Origin: Candidatus Thiomargarita nelsonii
GTDB taxonomy: Bacteria; Pseudomonadota; Gammaproteobacteria; Beggiatoales; Beggiatoaceae
Assembly (NCBI GenBank): GCA_000785145.2
Contig: JSZA02000017.1
Location: forward strand, 1-64,000
Direction: 5' to 3'
Length of the DNA stretch: 64,000 nt
The position numbers were made by a program, and so were the translations under genes. Each line of letters opens with the position of its first letter. Position 1 is the stretch's first letter. Shown piece after piece: positions 1 through 8,380 of the stretch. Below the pieces are notes generated by a model that saw only the letters and a list, made by a program, of their open reading frames with translations, made no database searches and had not been told where the DNA came from.

Positions 1-251
1 CTCGTCCAAAATCAATTTTGGACTCCTAACGGTGCCGGAGTCCAAGATTTATCTTGGGCGCCTCGTCCAAAATCAATTTTGGACTCCTAACGGTGCCGGA
101 GTCCAAGATTTATCTTGGGCGCCTCGTCCAAAATCAATTTTGGACTCCTAACGGTGCCGGAGTCCAAGATTTATCTTGGGCGCCTCGTCCAAAATCAATT
201 TTGGACTCCTAACGGCGCCGGAGTCCAAGATTTATCTTGGGCGCCTCGTCC
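1..251. repeat. 61-bp tandem array of paired palindromes, about 4 copies
   Basis: Four head-to-tail copies of a 61-bp unit start at 1, 62, 123 and 184, and a fifth begins at 245 before the array ends in the 3' end of the next gene. Each unit holds two imperfect palindromes, one with core CCAAAATCAATTTTGG and one with core CCAAGATTTATCTTGG. Copies are nearly identical; the fourth reads cggcgccgg where the others read cggtgccgg. The array runs off the left edge, so the true copy number is unknown. No coding capacity is inferred. Confidence 0.95.
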
Positions 252-254
252 TAA

Positions 255-1541
255 TTAAGTTTCATAACGAGGCAACAATTGAATAGTATCATCCATCCAA
301 ATATTAATAGCCTCATGTAAAGATTGTAACATCTGATCTTCCCATTCACTTTGTGTCGTTGCCACCGCTTCACTGACATCGCTAATAAATGTCTCACGCT
401 GCGCCAATTCCACACCTTCATTAATGGCATAATCAACCCCAAGTCCGCCAATAATGCCAATGACAGTCCCAATGGGACCCCCTAAACTGCCAGCCGCGCC
501 CCCAGAAGCCGCCAGCACTGCCTTAGCGACAAATGGGGACGACAATTTGGCAAAAACTCCTTTACCAGCCGCCCCCGCAACCGCTTTACTCGCAACCCCC
601 TTGCCAACCGCCCCGCCTACCGCTTTACCTGCCGCTGCACCGCCGCCGGCTAAGGCTGCACCAAGGGCAGCCCCTTTTGGTCCTTTCTCATAATTACTCA
701 CATTGAATTTATTAAATTGGCTTTTCCAATCTAGCGTTAACACAGTCTCCTCAGTCGCGGGTGCCTCAAGATGGCTCGTATATTTTGACACAAAAGCCTG
801 AAAATTGGCTTGCCTTTTTGACAAGACATCGACATAGTTTTCATGCGCGGCTTCTAACGCCTTTCGATAAGCCATTTGTAATTGTGGATCAAAGATTTCA
901 GGGCGGAGAACAATATCTTCATAACGCTTGTGTAAATACTTTTCCACGTCATACGACACAGCCTCCGATAAACTCATCGCCTCGGTGCTAACAACATGTT
1001 TTGTTGCAGAAGTTGTCGCTTCCCACAAAATTTTATAGGTTGTGGTGTAGGCAAAATACCAATCAGCAAACTGTTCAACACGTCCACGCATCTTATCAAA
1101 TACGCTTGTCAATTTCTCATCCAATTGTGTCTTTGTTTTTGCAAGTATTTGACTTCTATCGTTTTCCAAATGAGTGACCTGTTGATTCACAAATTCAGAA
1201 TATTCTTGTGCATCGGCAATGACTCGTACTTTTTTACCGTCTTTATTTTTATAAACTAAGGTGACAGTCGGGTTAACTTGGCTGTGTATGCCCGTTTGCA
1301 CCACCGAGCCATCAGAATGTACCGTCTTATTATAGTCGAGCTGTGCTAAGATGCTGTCATACCATTGCCGTCCAAAGGTTAAGCTCAAAAACACGATCAT
1401 GAAAAAGACGAACATCCAAATAAAGGATGAGAATAGTCGTCCCAAACAGCCCCGTTTTGGGCGTGAGGGGGGGGGTTGATTGATGACTTGAGAGACAGGG
1501 ATATATTCGCCTGTTTTTGTTTCGATAATAGGGTGTTTCAT
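255..1541 (-). CDS. Unknown single-pass membrane protein with glycine/alanine-rich C-terminal segment
   Basis: A 428-residue protein of no recognised family. The ATG is preceded on its own strand by AAGAGGT at good spacing, which supports the start. Residues 1-33 are polar and basic, residues about 37-57 form one strong membrane helix (FIWMFVFFMIVFLSLTF), and residues about 100-270 are charged and helical. Residues about 285-375 are a Gly/Ala-rich hydrophobic stretch ending in GGPIGTVIGIIGGLGVDYAI, which could be a second membrane-active segment. The C terminus is acidic and amphipathic. Gly/Ala-rich hydrophobic segments occur in glycine-zipper and some pore-forming proteins, but nothing here proves such a role. 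No operon partner is visible; the downstream side is the 61-bp array. Confidence 0.75.
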   Translation of the reverse strand: MKHPIIETKTGEYIPVSQVINQPPPSRPKRGCLGRLFSSFIWMFVFFMIVFLSLTFGRQWYDSILAQLDYNKTVHSDGSVVQTGIHSQVNPTVTLVYKNKDGKKVRVIADAQEYSEFVNQQVTHLENDRSQILAKTKTQLDEKLTSVFDKMRGRVEQFADWYFAYTTTYKILWEATTSATKHVVSTEAMSLSEAVSYDVEKYLHKRYEDIVLRPEIFDPQLQMAYRKALEAAHENYVDVLSKRQANFQAFVSKYTSHLEAPATEETVLTLDWKSQFNKFNVSNYEKGPKGAALGAALAGGGAAAGKAVGGAVGKGVASKAVAGAAGKGVFAKLSSPFVAKAVLAASGGAAGSLGGPIGTVIGIIGGLGVDYAINEGVELAQRETFISDVSEAVATTQSEWEDQMLQSLHEAINIWMDDTIQLLPRYET

Positions 1542-1651
1542 AGCTATGTAGTACCTCTTATTAGTAACAATGATGATCTAATTGACAAATTTCTGCCAGC
1601 TATATTCAATCATAAATTTTTTGAAATTCAGATGTTTCTCACTCCTTAGTA

Positions 1652-1783
1652 CTAGATAAAATGGCGGCTCTTTGCTAAATAAGATTTACCCGTGTTGTTA
1701 TGCCCACAGAGCAAAATCAAGTCTTTGTTTAAATCAATTTCAGCTTTTTCAATGATGCCTAAATTTTCTATTTTGAAAATCAT
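1652..1783 (-). pseudogene. N-terminal remnant of an AAA/SMC-type ATPase
   Basis: On the minus strand an ATG opens a 43-codon frame that reads into the nucleotide-binding start of a RecF/SMC-like AAA ATPase. It has a short beta hairpin, then LILLCGHNNTGKSYLA, where GHNNTGKS is a Walker A P-loop. The frame stops at TAG a few residues later, and none of the Walker B or signature regions follow in any frame. It is therefore a 5' fragment of a gene whose remainder has been lost. ATPases of this kind often belong to OLD-like or other defence modules; that is general knowledge, not shown here. Confidence 0.6.
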
Positions 1784-1829
1784 TTTTTTTTATGTTATTA
1801 GTTATTAGTTATCAGTTTATTGTTATTAA

Positions 1830-1863
1830 AAAAATCCTATTTCTTTAAGAAATAGGATTTTTA
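1830..1863. terminator. Bidirectional hairpin terminator
   Basis: A long stem built from AATCCTATTTCTT and its complement AAGAAATAGGATT has an A run on the left and a T run on the right, so it could end transcription in either direction. The same stem sequence recurs at 41936-41970, and a shorter relative lies at 49622-49655, so it may be a dispersed repeat used as a terminator. Confidence 0.7.
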
Positions 1864-1927
1864 TATTATTATAAAAAAAAAAGCTTGCAAACAGGATCAT
1901 TTTTAGGGATAATATGTGCCCCAGCTT

Positions 1928-2018
1928 GGAGAGGTGGCTGAGCGGCTTAAGGCGGCGGTCTTGAAAACCGTTGAAGGTTAATACCCTTCCGTGGGTTCAA
2001 ATCCCACCCTCTCCGCCA
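1928..2018 (+). tRNA. tRNA-Ser(TGA)
   Basis: A 91-nt cloverleaf. The acceptor stem GGAGAGG pairs with CCTCTCC, and the CCA end is encoded. The anticodon loop CTTGAAA gives TGA. A long variable arm (class II) and the T-arm GTGGGTTCAAATCCCAC are present. Confidence 0.97.
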
Positions 2019-2133
2019 ATTTATTTTCCTCCCTTTGATGTCCAAGATAAATCTTGGACTCCTTTTCTGTTTGACAGATCAAGATCATCTATTAATATAT
2101 AGATATGATTTTTAAAACGGAGAAATCGCCCCC

Positions 2134-2625
2134 ATGACAAAGTATCTGTTTTCACTTTTTTTATTAACTTTGATCTGCTTTTCAGCCTGTACCAAACGCG
2201 ATGTCAAAAACACAACGGTGCCAACTGAAAGCTCAAAAACTTCCCCTCAATCCCCTGAAGATGCTGAAACCTTATATAATCAAGGAATTGATTATTATAA
2301 ACAAAATGATTTTATGCAAGCCGCCCAAAAATTTCGTAAAGCGGCAGAGCTAGATCATGCTGGTGCCCAATTCAATCTCGCTGCATTGTACCGTTTTGGT
2401 AGCGGTGTCCCAAAAGATTTGGAGCAAGCAATACACTGGTATAGCAAAGCAGCAGAGCAAGGTTATATGGATGCCCAGTTGAGTTTAGGGATAATGTACT
2501 ATAAAGGTACTGACATCCCGCAGGACTTTGAAAAAGCTGAAAAATGGCTATCGCTGGCCGCCAAACAGGGCAATCAAGACGCTATTGACGTACTTGATGA
2601 TGTGCGGAATATGTTAGTCAAATAG
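2134..2625 (+). CDS. Sel1-repeat lipoprotein
   Basis: A 163-residue exported protein. Residues 1-19 are a signal sequence ending in CFSAC, an acceptable lipobox (C19 would carry the lipid). A low-complexity Ser/Thr/Pro linker follows, then about three Sel1-like repeats of 36 residues (residues about 45-155) with the usual A.fNLA.lY..G.GVp.d...A..W..kAAeqG pattern. Sel1 repeats are short TPR-like helical hairpins used as protein-interaction scaffolds, so the protein is probably a periplasmic or outer-membrane-anchored adaptor. Two other Sel1 proteins lie at 27030 and 55626. Partner unknown. Confidence 0.85.
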   Translation: MTKYLFSLFLLTLICFSACTKRDVKNTTVPTESSKTSPQSPEDAETLYNQGIDYYKQNDFMQAAQKFRKAAELDHAGAQFNLAALYRFGSGVPKDLEQAIHWYSKAAEQGYMDAQLSLGIMYYKGTDIPQDFEKAEKWLSLAAKQGNQDAIDVLDDVRNMLVK

Positions 2626-2643
2626 TGCAGGAGTGCAAGGCGT

Positions 2644-2898
2644 ACCTTGCACACCGATGCCATATCGTGTTGGGCCGAGGGCAACCACAAGGGATTGCCC
2701 CTACAGAGGACCGCATTTTATGTTTCCGAGGCAAAAGTTTTCGCGCAGCGAAAACTTTTGCCTCGGAACCGAGGCAAAAGTTTTCGCGCAGCGAAAACTT
2801 TTGCCTCGGAAGGCAATCCTTTATGGTTGCCCTTGATCCCTCAAGATCCCTCCTTTCGTCGGGACCGGGACAGGCTTAATGGCATTGACCTTGCACAC
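2644..2898. mobile_element. CAATGCC-family MITE with 11-bp target duplication, carrying nested palindromes
   Basis: The element spans 2655-2887 (233 bp), with left end CGATGCCAT and right end TTAATGGCATTG. It is flanked by the direct repeat ACCTTGCACAC at 2644-2654 and 2888-2898, a target-site duplication. Inside it carries a GGGCAACC...GGTTGCCC arm pair and, between the arms, two tandem copies (2724-2768 and 2769-2811) of a near-perfect palindrome with arms CCGAGGCAAAAGTTTTCG. It encodes no transposase. The left terminus has one mismatch to the family consensus. Confidence 0.8.
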
Positions 2899-2904
2899 CC
2901 TATC

Positions 2905-3672
2905 TCATTTTTTTGCTAACTGTTGACCAAGCAGCCCCTGCAAAGGTCCAATCAAATCCATCGGTAGCGGAAATACAATGGTGTGACTCTTATCTTCAGA
3001 GGCGATATCACTCATCGTCTGCAAATAGCGCAACTGGATAGCTTGAGGTTGTTTGGACAGGATATTCGCCGCTTGCAGCAATTTCTCTGAGGCTTGAAGT
3101 TCGCCCTCGGCGTGGATGACCTTAGCACGGCGCTCACGCTCCGCCTCCGCTTGACGGGCAATCGCTCGGATCATACTCTCATCTAAATCAACGTGCTTGA
3201 TTTCCACGTTAGAAACTTTAATACCCCACGCATCTGTCTGTTTATCCAAAAGTTCTTGGATGGCCATGTTGAGCTTATCACGCTCAGAGAGCATATCATC
3301 CAATTCATGCTGTCCTAAGACGGAACGCAGCGTGGTTTGCGCGAGTTGACTGGTGGCTTGTTGAAAGTTTTCTACTTGGATGATGGACTTTTCGGGTTCA
3401 AACACCCGAAAGTAGAGCACCGCATTGACTTTGACTGATACGTTGTCCCGCGAAATAACGTCTTGGCTAGGGACGTCCATCACCACTGTACGCAGATCTA
3501 CCTTGACGATTTGTTGCACGCCGGGGATGATGATAATCAATCCAGGTCCCATAACTGTCTGATAACGTCCCAGAAAAAAGACGACAGCACGCTCATATTC
3601 GCGCAAAATGGTTATAGAATAGAATAAAAAACCTGCGACTATAATAAAAATGCCGATGATAAATTCACTCAT
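2905..3672 (-). CDS. SPFH/band-7 protein of the slipin family
   Basis: A 255-residue stomatin-like protein. Residues about 3-25 are an N-terminal membrane hairpin or helix. The band-7 core follows ([14 protein letters not shown], then [13 protein letters not shown] and [15 protein letters not shown]), and then the charged helical region with [17 protein letters not shown]. Slipins oligomerise on the inner membrane and are typically encoded next to an NfeD partner that cleaves or docks onto their C terminus. That partner lies just upstream (3688-4409) but is broken. Length is normal for a bacterial slipin. The gene ends next to the MITE at 2644-2898. Confidence 0.92.
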   Translation of the reverse strand: MSEFIIGIFIIVAGFLFYSITILREYERAVVFFLGRYQTVMGPGLIIIIPGVQQIVKVDLRTVVMDVPSQDVISRDNVSVKVNAVLYFRVFEPEKSIIQVENFQQATSQLAQTTLRSVLGQHELDDMLSERDKLNMAIQELLDKQTDAWGIKVSNVEIKHVDLDESMIRAIARQAEAERERRAKVIHAEGELQASEKLLQAANILSKQPQAIQLRYLQTMSDIASEDKSHTIVFPLPMDLIGPLQGLLGQQLAKK

Positions 3673-3687
3673 AATTAACTCCCTTCC

Positions 3688-4409
3688 TTAAATTTGTTCA
3701 ACTTTGAGGCTCAGACCATCCATATCAGTCACCTTAACGCGCTGTCCGGGTGCAATATCGGACGAGGCAATCGTATTCCAAGCCTCACTATAATTATAAT
3801 TTTGTGTATCAGTATCTATCAAAATGATTGAGCCGATCACAAAGGCAATCAAGCCACCTATGCCCAGTGCCCCAAAACTCGGTACAAACGCCTCGCCCCC
3901 CATTCCTCATTGCGCCCGTGCATTTGTGCCAAAGAGCGCAGATATGCCTCAGCATCATTCACCATTTTATGTGTCATTGTATCGCCCTCCTCCTTAGGCT
4001 CCTCTTCTGGTGTCGTCCCAAATCCACCAATTTGTACCGGTGTCGCCGCCCCCAAATTAGTCCCAGGTGCCATCGCCGCGACATGGCTGGCATAAAGTAT
4101 ATAAGTACCGGCACTGGCAGCCCGAGCACCAGAGGGGGCAACGTAGGTGACAACGGGTATCGAAGAGGCGATGATAGCCTGCACGATTTCGCGCATTGCC
4201 ACATCCAATCCACCGGGCGTATCCATTTTGAGCACAATCAAAGCAACACTTTCTTCTTGTGCTTTTTCCAATCCGCGTGTTAGATAATCCGCTGTGGCGG
4301 GACCGATCGCGCCCTTGATTTCTAGTATCCAAGCTTTACCGTTAGCTTGGGTGGGCAGTAGCAAAGATATTATTAAGAATAAAATAAGTCGATTCATGGT
4401 TTGTTCCAA
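3688..4409 (-). pseudogene. nfeD (membrane ClpP-class serine protease) with large internal deletion and frameshift
   Basis: The 5' part (4409 to about 3890) encodes a signal peptide and the first half of the NfeD ClpP-like domain: KMDTPGGLD oxyanion region, then SGARAASAGTYI with the nucleophile serine, then a PGTNLGAATPV block, ending at QMHGRNEEW. In intact long NfeD proteins about 150-200 more residues follow, completing the protease domain and supplying several membrane helices. Here the sequence jumps at a run of six G residues into another frame that encodes only the last membrane helix (EAFVPSFGALGIGGLIAFVIGSI) and the small OB-fold start (VKVTDMDGLSLKVEQI). Deletion plus frameshift makes a functional protease very unlikely. 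A GTCCAAG palindrome sits just upstream at 4408-4427. The slipin gene downstream remains intact. Confidence 0.85.
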
Positions 4410-4493
4410 GATAAATCTTGGACTCCGGAGATGTTGTACTCGTTTTCAAAAACGATTAGAATCCATTGATTAAAAAAACTCAAAGGAAAATTT

Positions 4494-5381
4494 ATGTCTC
4501 AGAAAAAAATTTTGCTTATTGGTACCAGCGGACAAGTGGGCTGGGAATTACAACGCTGTGTGCAAACGCTTGGAGATGTCGTTGCGGTAGATAAAATTAA
4601 TAGCACTCAAAGGTATATTGATTTGGCTAATCCAGATTCAATCCGCCAAGTCATACGTGATGTCAAACCGGCTATTATCCTGAATGCCGCTGCCTACACT
4701 GCTGTTGATAAAGCCGAAGAAGATGCAGAATTAGCACACGCGATTAATGCGACTGCTGTTGGCATATTGGCTGAAGAGAGTTTACGTCTAAAATCCTTAT
4801 TAATACATTATTCAACGGATTATGTCTTTAATGGCAAACAAACCCAGCCTTATACTGAAACGGATGAAGTCAATCCTTTAGGCGTTTACGGTGCCACTAA
4901 ACTAGCCGGTGAGCAAGCGATTCAAGCCGTTGGGGGACAATATTTTATTTTACGCACAGCCTGGGTTTATGGATTACGCGGAAAAAATTTTTTATTGACC
5001 ATGCAGCGTCTCGCCAAAGAGCGTAACGAATTAAAAGTCGTTGCTGATCAATTCGGTGCGCCGACTTGGAGTAGAATGATTGCCCAAGCGACAACACATC
5101 TTTTGACACAATTAGAATCTCCCTTGTATCAACTTGATATTGAAGCATTATCTGGCATTTATCATTTGACTTGTGCGGGAAAAACCAGTTGGTATGACTT
5201 TGCCAAAGCGATTATAGCGCAAACACAAGTGCGCGTCTTACCCCTCACCACAGCCGAATATCCCACGCCGACTGAACGCCCTGCCTATTCTGTCTTATCC
5301 AATGCGAAATTGGCTAAGACTTTTGGCATCACTTTACCAGCTTGGGATAGGGCACTAAATTTATGCTGCATGGAGAATTAA
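4494..5381 (+). CDS. rfbD: dTDP-4-dehydrorhamnose reductase
   Basis: A 295-residue short-chain dehydrogenase. It reduces dTDP-4-dehydro-L-rhamnose to dTDP-L-rhamnose with NAD(P)H, the last step of rhamnose donor synthesis for surface polysaccharide. The NAD(P) site GTSGQVG is at residues 10-16. NAAAYTAVDKAE and HYSTDYVF follow, then the catalytic YGATKLAGE (Tyr and Lys four residues apart). The C-terminal SGIYHLTCAGKTSWYDFA is the sugar-binding half. Start context AAGGAAAATTTATG is good. No other rfb genes are adjacent; gspK begins 4 nt after the stop, so the two may be co-transcribed. Confidence 0.95.
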   Translation: MSQKKILLIGTSGQVGWELQRCVQTLGDVVAVDKINSTQRYIDLANPDSIRQVIRDVKPAIILNAAAYTAVDKAEEDAELAHAINATAVGILAEESLRLKSLLIHYSTDYVFNGKQTQPYTETDEVNPLGVYGATKLAGEQAIQAVGGQYFILRTAWVYGLRGKNFLLTMQRLAKERNELKVVADQFGAPTWSRMIAQATTHLLTQLESPLYQLDIEALSGIYHLTCAGKTSWYDFAKAIIAQTQVRVLPLTTAEYPTPTERPAYSVLSNAKLAKTFGITLPAWDRALNLCCMEN

Positions 5382-5385
5382 GCTT

Positions 5386-6492
5386 GTGAGACAAAATGGT
5401 GCGATACTAATCATTGTTTTATGGTTTATTGTCATTGTCACAGTCATTGTCGCCGCTTTAGCGACTGAAACGCGCTTATCTGCTAAAGTCGCATTTCATA
5501 ACAAAAAGGGATTGCAAGTATGGAATGACACCCTTCAAGCCTTACGGGTTGCAGAAATGGAATTACTCATCAATCGTATGCCCGATCCGCCCGGTGAGGA
5601 GGAGATACCTATCAGTGAGCGTCAAAATAAAAGGTATCGTTTAAATGGGGGAATAGTCGAACTGGCTTATCCTATACCCGATACTGTCACTGTTCGTATT
5701 TATGATCATGCGGGTAAAATCAACCTGCTACGCTTATCTAAAAAACAGATGCGCCAAATATTGGAAAATCGCATTGGCAACGACTTGGCAAAACTTGATG
5801 CTTTAGAAGATGCTTGGCAGGATTGGATTGATAAAGATGATTTTAAACGCGCCAACGGTGCCGAAAAAGATTATTATGAAACCCTTGATCCGCCTTATGA
5901 GCCGCGCAATGGGGTTTTAGAAACGGTAGAAGAATTGCGATTGATTAAGGGATTTGATGAAGTTTTTGAAGATGTGGAAATAACGACTGCTTTTACCGTG
6001 TATGGTAATACATATAAAGTCAATCCTAATTTGGCAACCCATGAAGCTTTGATGCTGTTACCCGGATTGGATGAGGAAAGCGTTAATAAGATCCTCATTA
6101 AACGCCGCGAAAACGAATTTAAATCTTATAAGGATTTTAATGAGTTTATGGAACCGCAACAAGTGCTTGAACTTAAAAATTGGCTCAATTTTTCCACGAG
6201 TAATTTTTATAGCATCGCTGTGCAAGTCAAACAGCCTGATGATACAAAGTCAGATGAAGATGAAGTCGATGAGAAAGAGGATGAGATAGACGATGAGAAA
6301 GACGATGAGAAAGAAAATCAGCGTGCATATATGGTTACGCTACAACCACGAGGCTTTAACCAATTACCTAGAATATTAATGGTTAATCCTTATGGCGTTT
6401 TACCTGATACTCGCCACGAGCTTATGGAGGATGAAGAAAGCCAGTCGGATAGTTCATCAAATAAACCAGCAGGTTCACCTTTTTCTAGATAG
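5386..6492 (+). CDS. gspK: Type II secretion minor pseudopilin GspK-like
   Basis: A 368-residue protein starting with GTG. The very short leader RQNGAILIIVLWFIVIVTVIVAAL matches the GspK class, where the prepilin peptidase cuts after the glycine and the hydrophobic helix anchors the pseudopilin. The domain continues with YDHAGKINLL, DALEDAWQDWID and two helix-hairpin-helix-like segments (KVNPNLATHEALMLLPG, then a KSYKDFNEFM block), as in GspK. GspK caps the tip of the pseudopilus together with GspI and GspJ. Those genes are not beside it, so the gene is away from its usual cluster. The C-terminal Asp/Glu/Lys-rich tail (residues about 285-310) is unusual. Confidence 0.82.
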   Translation: MRQNGAILIIVLWFIVIVTVIVAALATETRLSAKVAFHNKKGLQVWNDTLQALRVAEMELLINRMPDPPGEEEIPISERQNKRYRLNGGIVELAYPIPDTVTVRIYDHAGKINLLRLSKKQMRQILENRIGNDLAKLDALEDAWQDWIDKDDFKRANGAEKDYYETLDPPYEPRNGVLETVEELRLIKGFDEVFEDVEITTAFTVYGNTYKVNPNLATHEALMLLPGLDEESVNKILIKRRENEFKSYKDFNEFMEPQQVLELKNWLNFSTSNFYSIAVQVKQPDDTKSDEDEVDEKEDEIDDEKDDEKENQRAYMVTLQPRGFNQLPRILMVNPYGVLPDTRHELMEDEESQSDSSSNKPAGSPFSR

Positions 6493-6513
6493 GAGTCCAA
6501 GATTTATCTTGGC
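6490..6513. repeat. GTCCAAG palindrome between gspK and the M28 gene
   Basis: Core CCAAGATTTATCTTGG directly after the gspK stop and 4 nt before the next ATG. If folded in RNA it would hold the start codon region just 3' of a hairpin. No other ribosome binding site is visible for the next gene, apart from the GGAG in the 5' flank of the palindrome itself. Confidence 0.8.
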
Positions 6514-6516
6514 AAT

Positions 6517-7536
6517 ATGAAAATTTTTCCAAGCATCCAAGAATTTATAAAAGACATGTTAATCGCTGTAGCTTTCACACTCATTTTAGTGGGCGGATTA
6601 TGGTTTTACATGATCCAAATGCCTAATGTCTCCTTTCAAGGAAAGGCACCACCTCTCAATCCCGACGAGCGAGAAGTGCTTGATAACTTGAAAACTCATA
6701 TCGCTTTTTTGGCAAATGATTTAGGAGGTAGAAATCAGGACAATAGCCTTACCACCTCAAAAAATCACATCATTGAGCTATTTCGTTCTTATGGTTATCA
6801 AGTCTCTCTTCAAAAATATCAAGTCTTAGATCAGACATATACCAATATTGAAGTTGAATTACGGGGACAAAAAAAGCCAGAAGAAATTATTATAATAGGC
6901 GCACATTATGACTCAGTAGTCGGATCACCCGGGGCAAATGATAATGGCTCAGGCGTGGCGGGTACATTGGAAATTGCCCGTCGGCTATCTGGACAAGCCT
7001 TATCGCGGACAATCAGATTTGTCGCCTTTGTCAATGAAGAGCCGCCCTTTTTTAAAACGGAAGCGATGGGCAGTCTAGTTTATGCCAATCGCTCGGCAGA
7101 AAAGGGAGAAAAAATTGTCGGCATGATGACACTTGAAACGATAGGCTATTTTCGTGAAGAGCCGGGTAGTCAGCACTATCCCGCACTCATTAACTTTTTT
7201 TATCCTGACAAAGGTAATTTTATCGCCTTTGTTGGCAATCTCTCATCACGTCGGCTACTGCGAGAAGCGATTGATATTTTTAGAAAACATGCCACCATTC
7301 CCTCTGAAGGTGCCGTACTGCCCGCTTGGATTCAGGGCGTGGATTGGTCTGATCACTGGTCATTTTGGGAAAATGGCTATCCAGCCATCATGATCACAGA
7401 TACCGCCCCTTACCGCTATCCTTATTATCACACCGCACAAGATACGCCCGATAAAATTGACTATAAAAAAATGACTCGTGTTGTTTTATCAGTGCAAAAA
7501 ATGCTTGAAGTTTTAGCTTCTCAGGGAAAACCCTGA
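6517..7536 (+). CDS. Membrane-anchored M28-family zinc aminopeptidase
   Basis: A 339-residue protein. An N-terminal signal anchor (residues about 12-35) places the catalytic part in the periplasm. M28 motifs are in order: GAHYDSV with the first zinc His, GANDNGSG with the bridging Asp, NEEPP with the catalytic Glu pair, the LETIGYF block where many relatives have LDMIGY, and the final YYHTAQDTPD with the last zinc His. Such enzymes remove N-terminal residues from peptides with two zinc ions. The substrate cannot be read from the sequence. The stretch 7537-7783 after it holds no gene and leads into iscR. Confidence 0.9.
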   Translation: MKIFPSIQEFIKDMLIAVAFTLILVGGLWFYMIQMPNVSFQGKAPPLNPDEREVLDNLKTHIAFLANDLGGRNQDNSLTTSKNHIIELFRSYGYQVSLQKYQVLDQTYTNIEVELRGQKKPEEIIIIGAHYDSVVGSPGANDNGSGVAGTLEIARRLSGQALSRTIRFVAFVNEEPPFFKTEAMGSLVYANRSAEKGEKIVGMMTLETIGYFREEPGSQHYPALINFFYPDKGNFIAFVGNLSSRRLLREAIDIFRKHATIPSEGAVLPAWIQGVDWSDHWSFWENGYPAIMITDTAPYRYPYYHTAQDTPDKIDYKKMTRVVLSVQKMLEVLASQGKP

Positions 7537-7639
7537 CTTTTATCCATATAAATTCTCATTTTATTTGCCGCAAAAATTCTGTAAATTTAGCTGCACTTTT
7601 TATGCGGGTTACGGATATTCTGTGAACAATGATCAGTTA

Positions 7640-7783
7640 TCTGTTTTCTCCACGATACACAACTCGCAAACTTTTTTTGTCAAAATACTTGATAAATATA
7701 GTCTGATACACAATAATATATTTCATTATTAATTGTGATATTAAATAACTTATAACACCATACATAAATTAAGGGTAAAGCTT
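7640..7783 (+). promoter_or_regulatory. iscR leader and probable promoter region
   Basis: The 250 bp upstream of iscR are strongly A+T-rich and noncoding. Candidate hexamers TTGATA and TAATAT occur near 7690-7715, but their spacing is about 19 bp, so the exact promoter is uncertain. IscR with its [2Fe-2S] cluster usually represses its own operon from sites here. No site could be matched with confidence by eye. Confidence 0.3.
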
Positions 7784-8266
7784 ATGAAACTCACAACAAA
7801 AGGGCGGTATGCCGTCACAGCAATGTTGGATTTAGCAATCAATCGTGATGGTGGACCAATTACACTATCTGACATTTCACACAGACAGGGTATTTCCTTA
7901 TCCTACTTAGAACAACTGTTTTCACGTTTGCGTAAACGCGGTCTCGTTGACAGCACTCGTGGACCCGGTGGCGGTTATCGCCTTAGCCGCGCTGCTGATG
8001 CGATTGCCGTTGCCGAAGTGATCTCAGCCGTTGACGAAACCGTTGATGCTACTCGCTGCAAAGGTTTACAAAACTGCCATGATACGCGTGCTTGCCTAAC
8101 GCATCAACTCTGGAGCGATTTAAGTGGTCAGATTCACGACTTTTTAGGCAAGATTACATTAGCGCAAGTCCTTAACAAACGCTCCCAGGAAGTCTCCAAG
8201 GAAGTCGCACGACGGGACTATAATGGCCGTCGCGGTAGAGGAAGAATAACTCTCCCTGCCATGTAG
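7784..8266 (+). CDS. iscR: Rrf2-family iron-sulfur cluster regulator IscR
   Basis: A 160-residue transcription factor. The winged helix opens with [18 protein letters not shown], with the recognition region at [18 protein letters not shown] and the wing [10 protein letters not shown]. The cluster ligands are all present: CKGLQNC and HDTRACLTH give three cysteines at spacing C-x5-C-x5-C plus the His three residues on, as in the E. coli protein. IscR senses the [2Fe-2S] state and represses the isc operon when replete. It lies 114 bp before iscS in the same direction. Length is normal; the C-terminal tail is basic ([12 protein letters not shown]). Confidence 0.96.
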   Translation: MKLTTKGRYAVTAMLDLAINRDGGPITLSDISHRQGISLSYLEQLFSRLRKRGLVDSTRGPGGGYRLSRAADAIAVAEVISAVDETVDATRCKGLQNCHDTRACLTHQLWSDLSGQIHDFLGKITLAQVLNKRSQEVSKEVARRDYNGRRGRGRITLPAM

Positions 8267-8333
8267 TTATGTCACACGATAAAAATCCCTGGGTGATTCA
8301 ATCAGTCTGGCAAGATTTTTTGAATTCAACCCT

Positions 8334-8355
8334 GAGGCAATGCCCTTATTGCCTC
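8334..8355 (+). promoter_or_regulatory. Hairpin in the iscR-iscS intercistronic region
   Basis: An 8-bp perfect stem GAGGCAAT/ATTGCCTC with a 6-nt loop lies 25 nt before the iscS ATG. There is no T run, so it is more likely an RNA-stability or attenuation element than a terminator. In E. coli the iscR-iscS junction is an RNA-processing site; whether that applies here is inference. Confidence 0.35.
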
Positions 8356-8380
8356 ACCCTATTTATAGATAGAGAAAACC

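Noticed and set aside
2625-2919. Three short frames after the Sel1 gene
   Set aside because: All are translations of the MITE and its nested palindromes.
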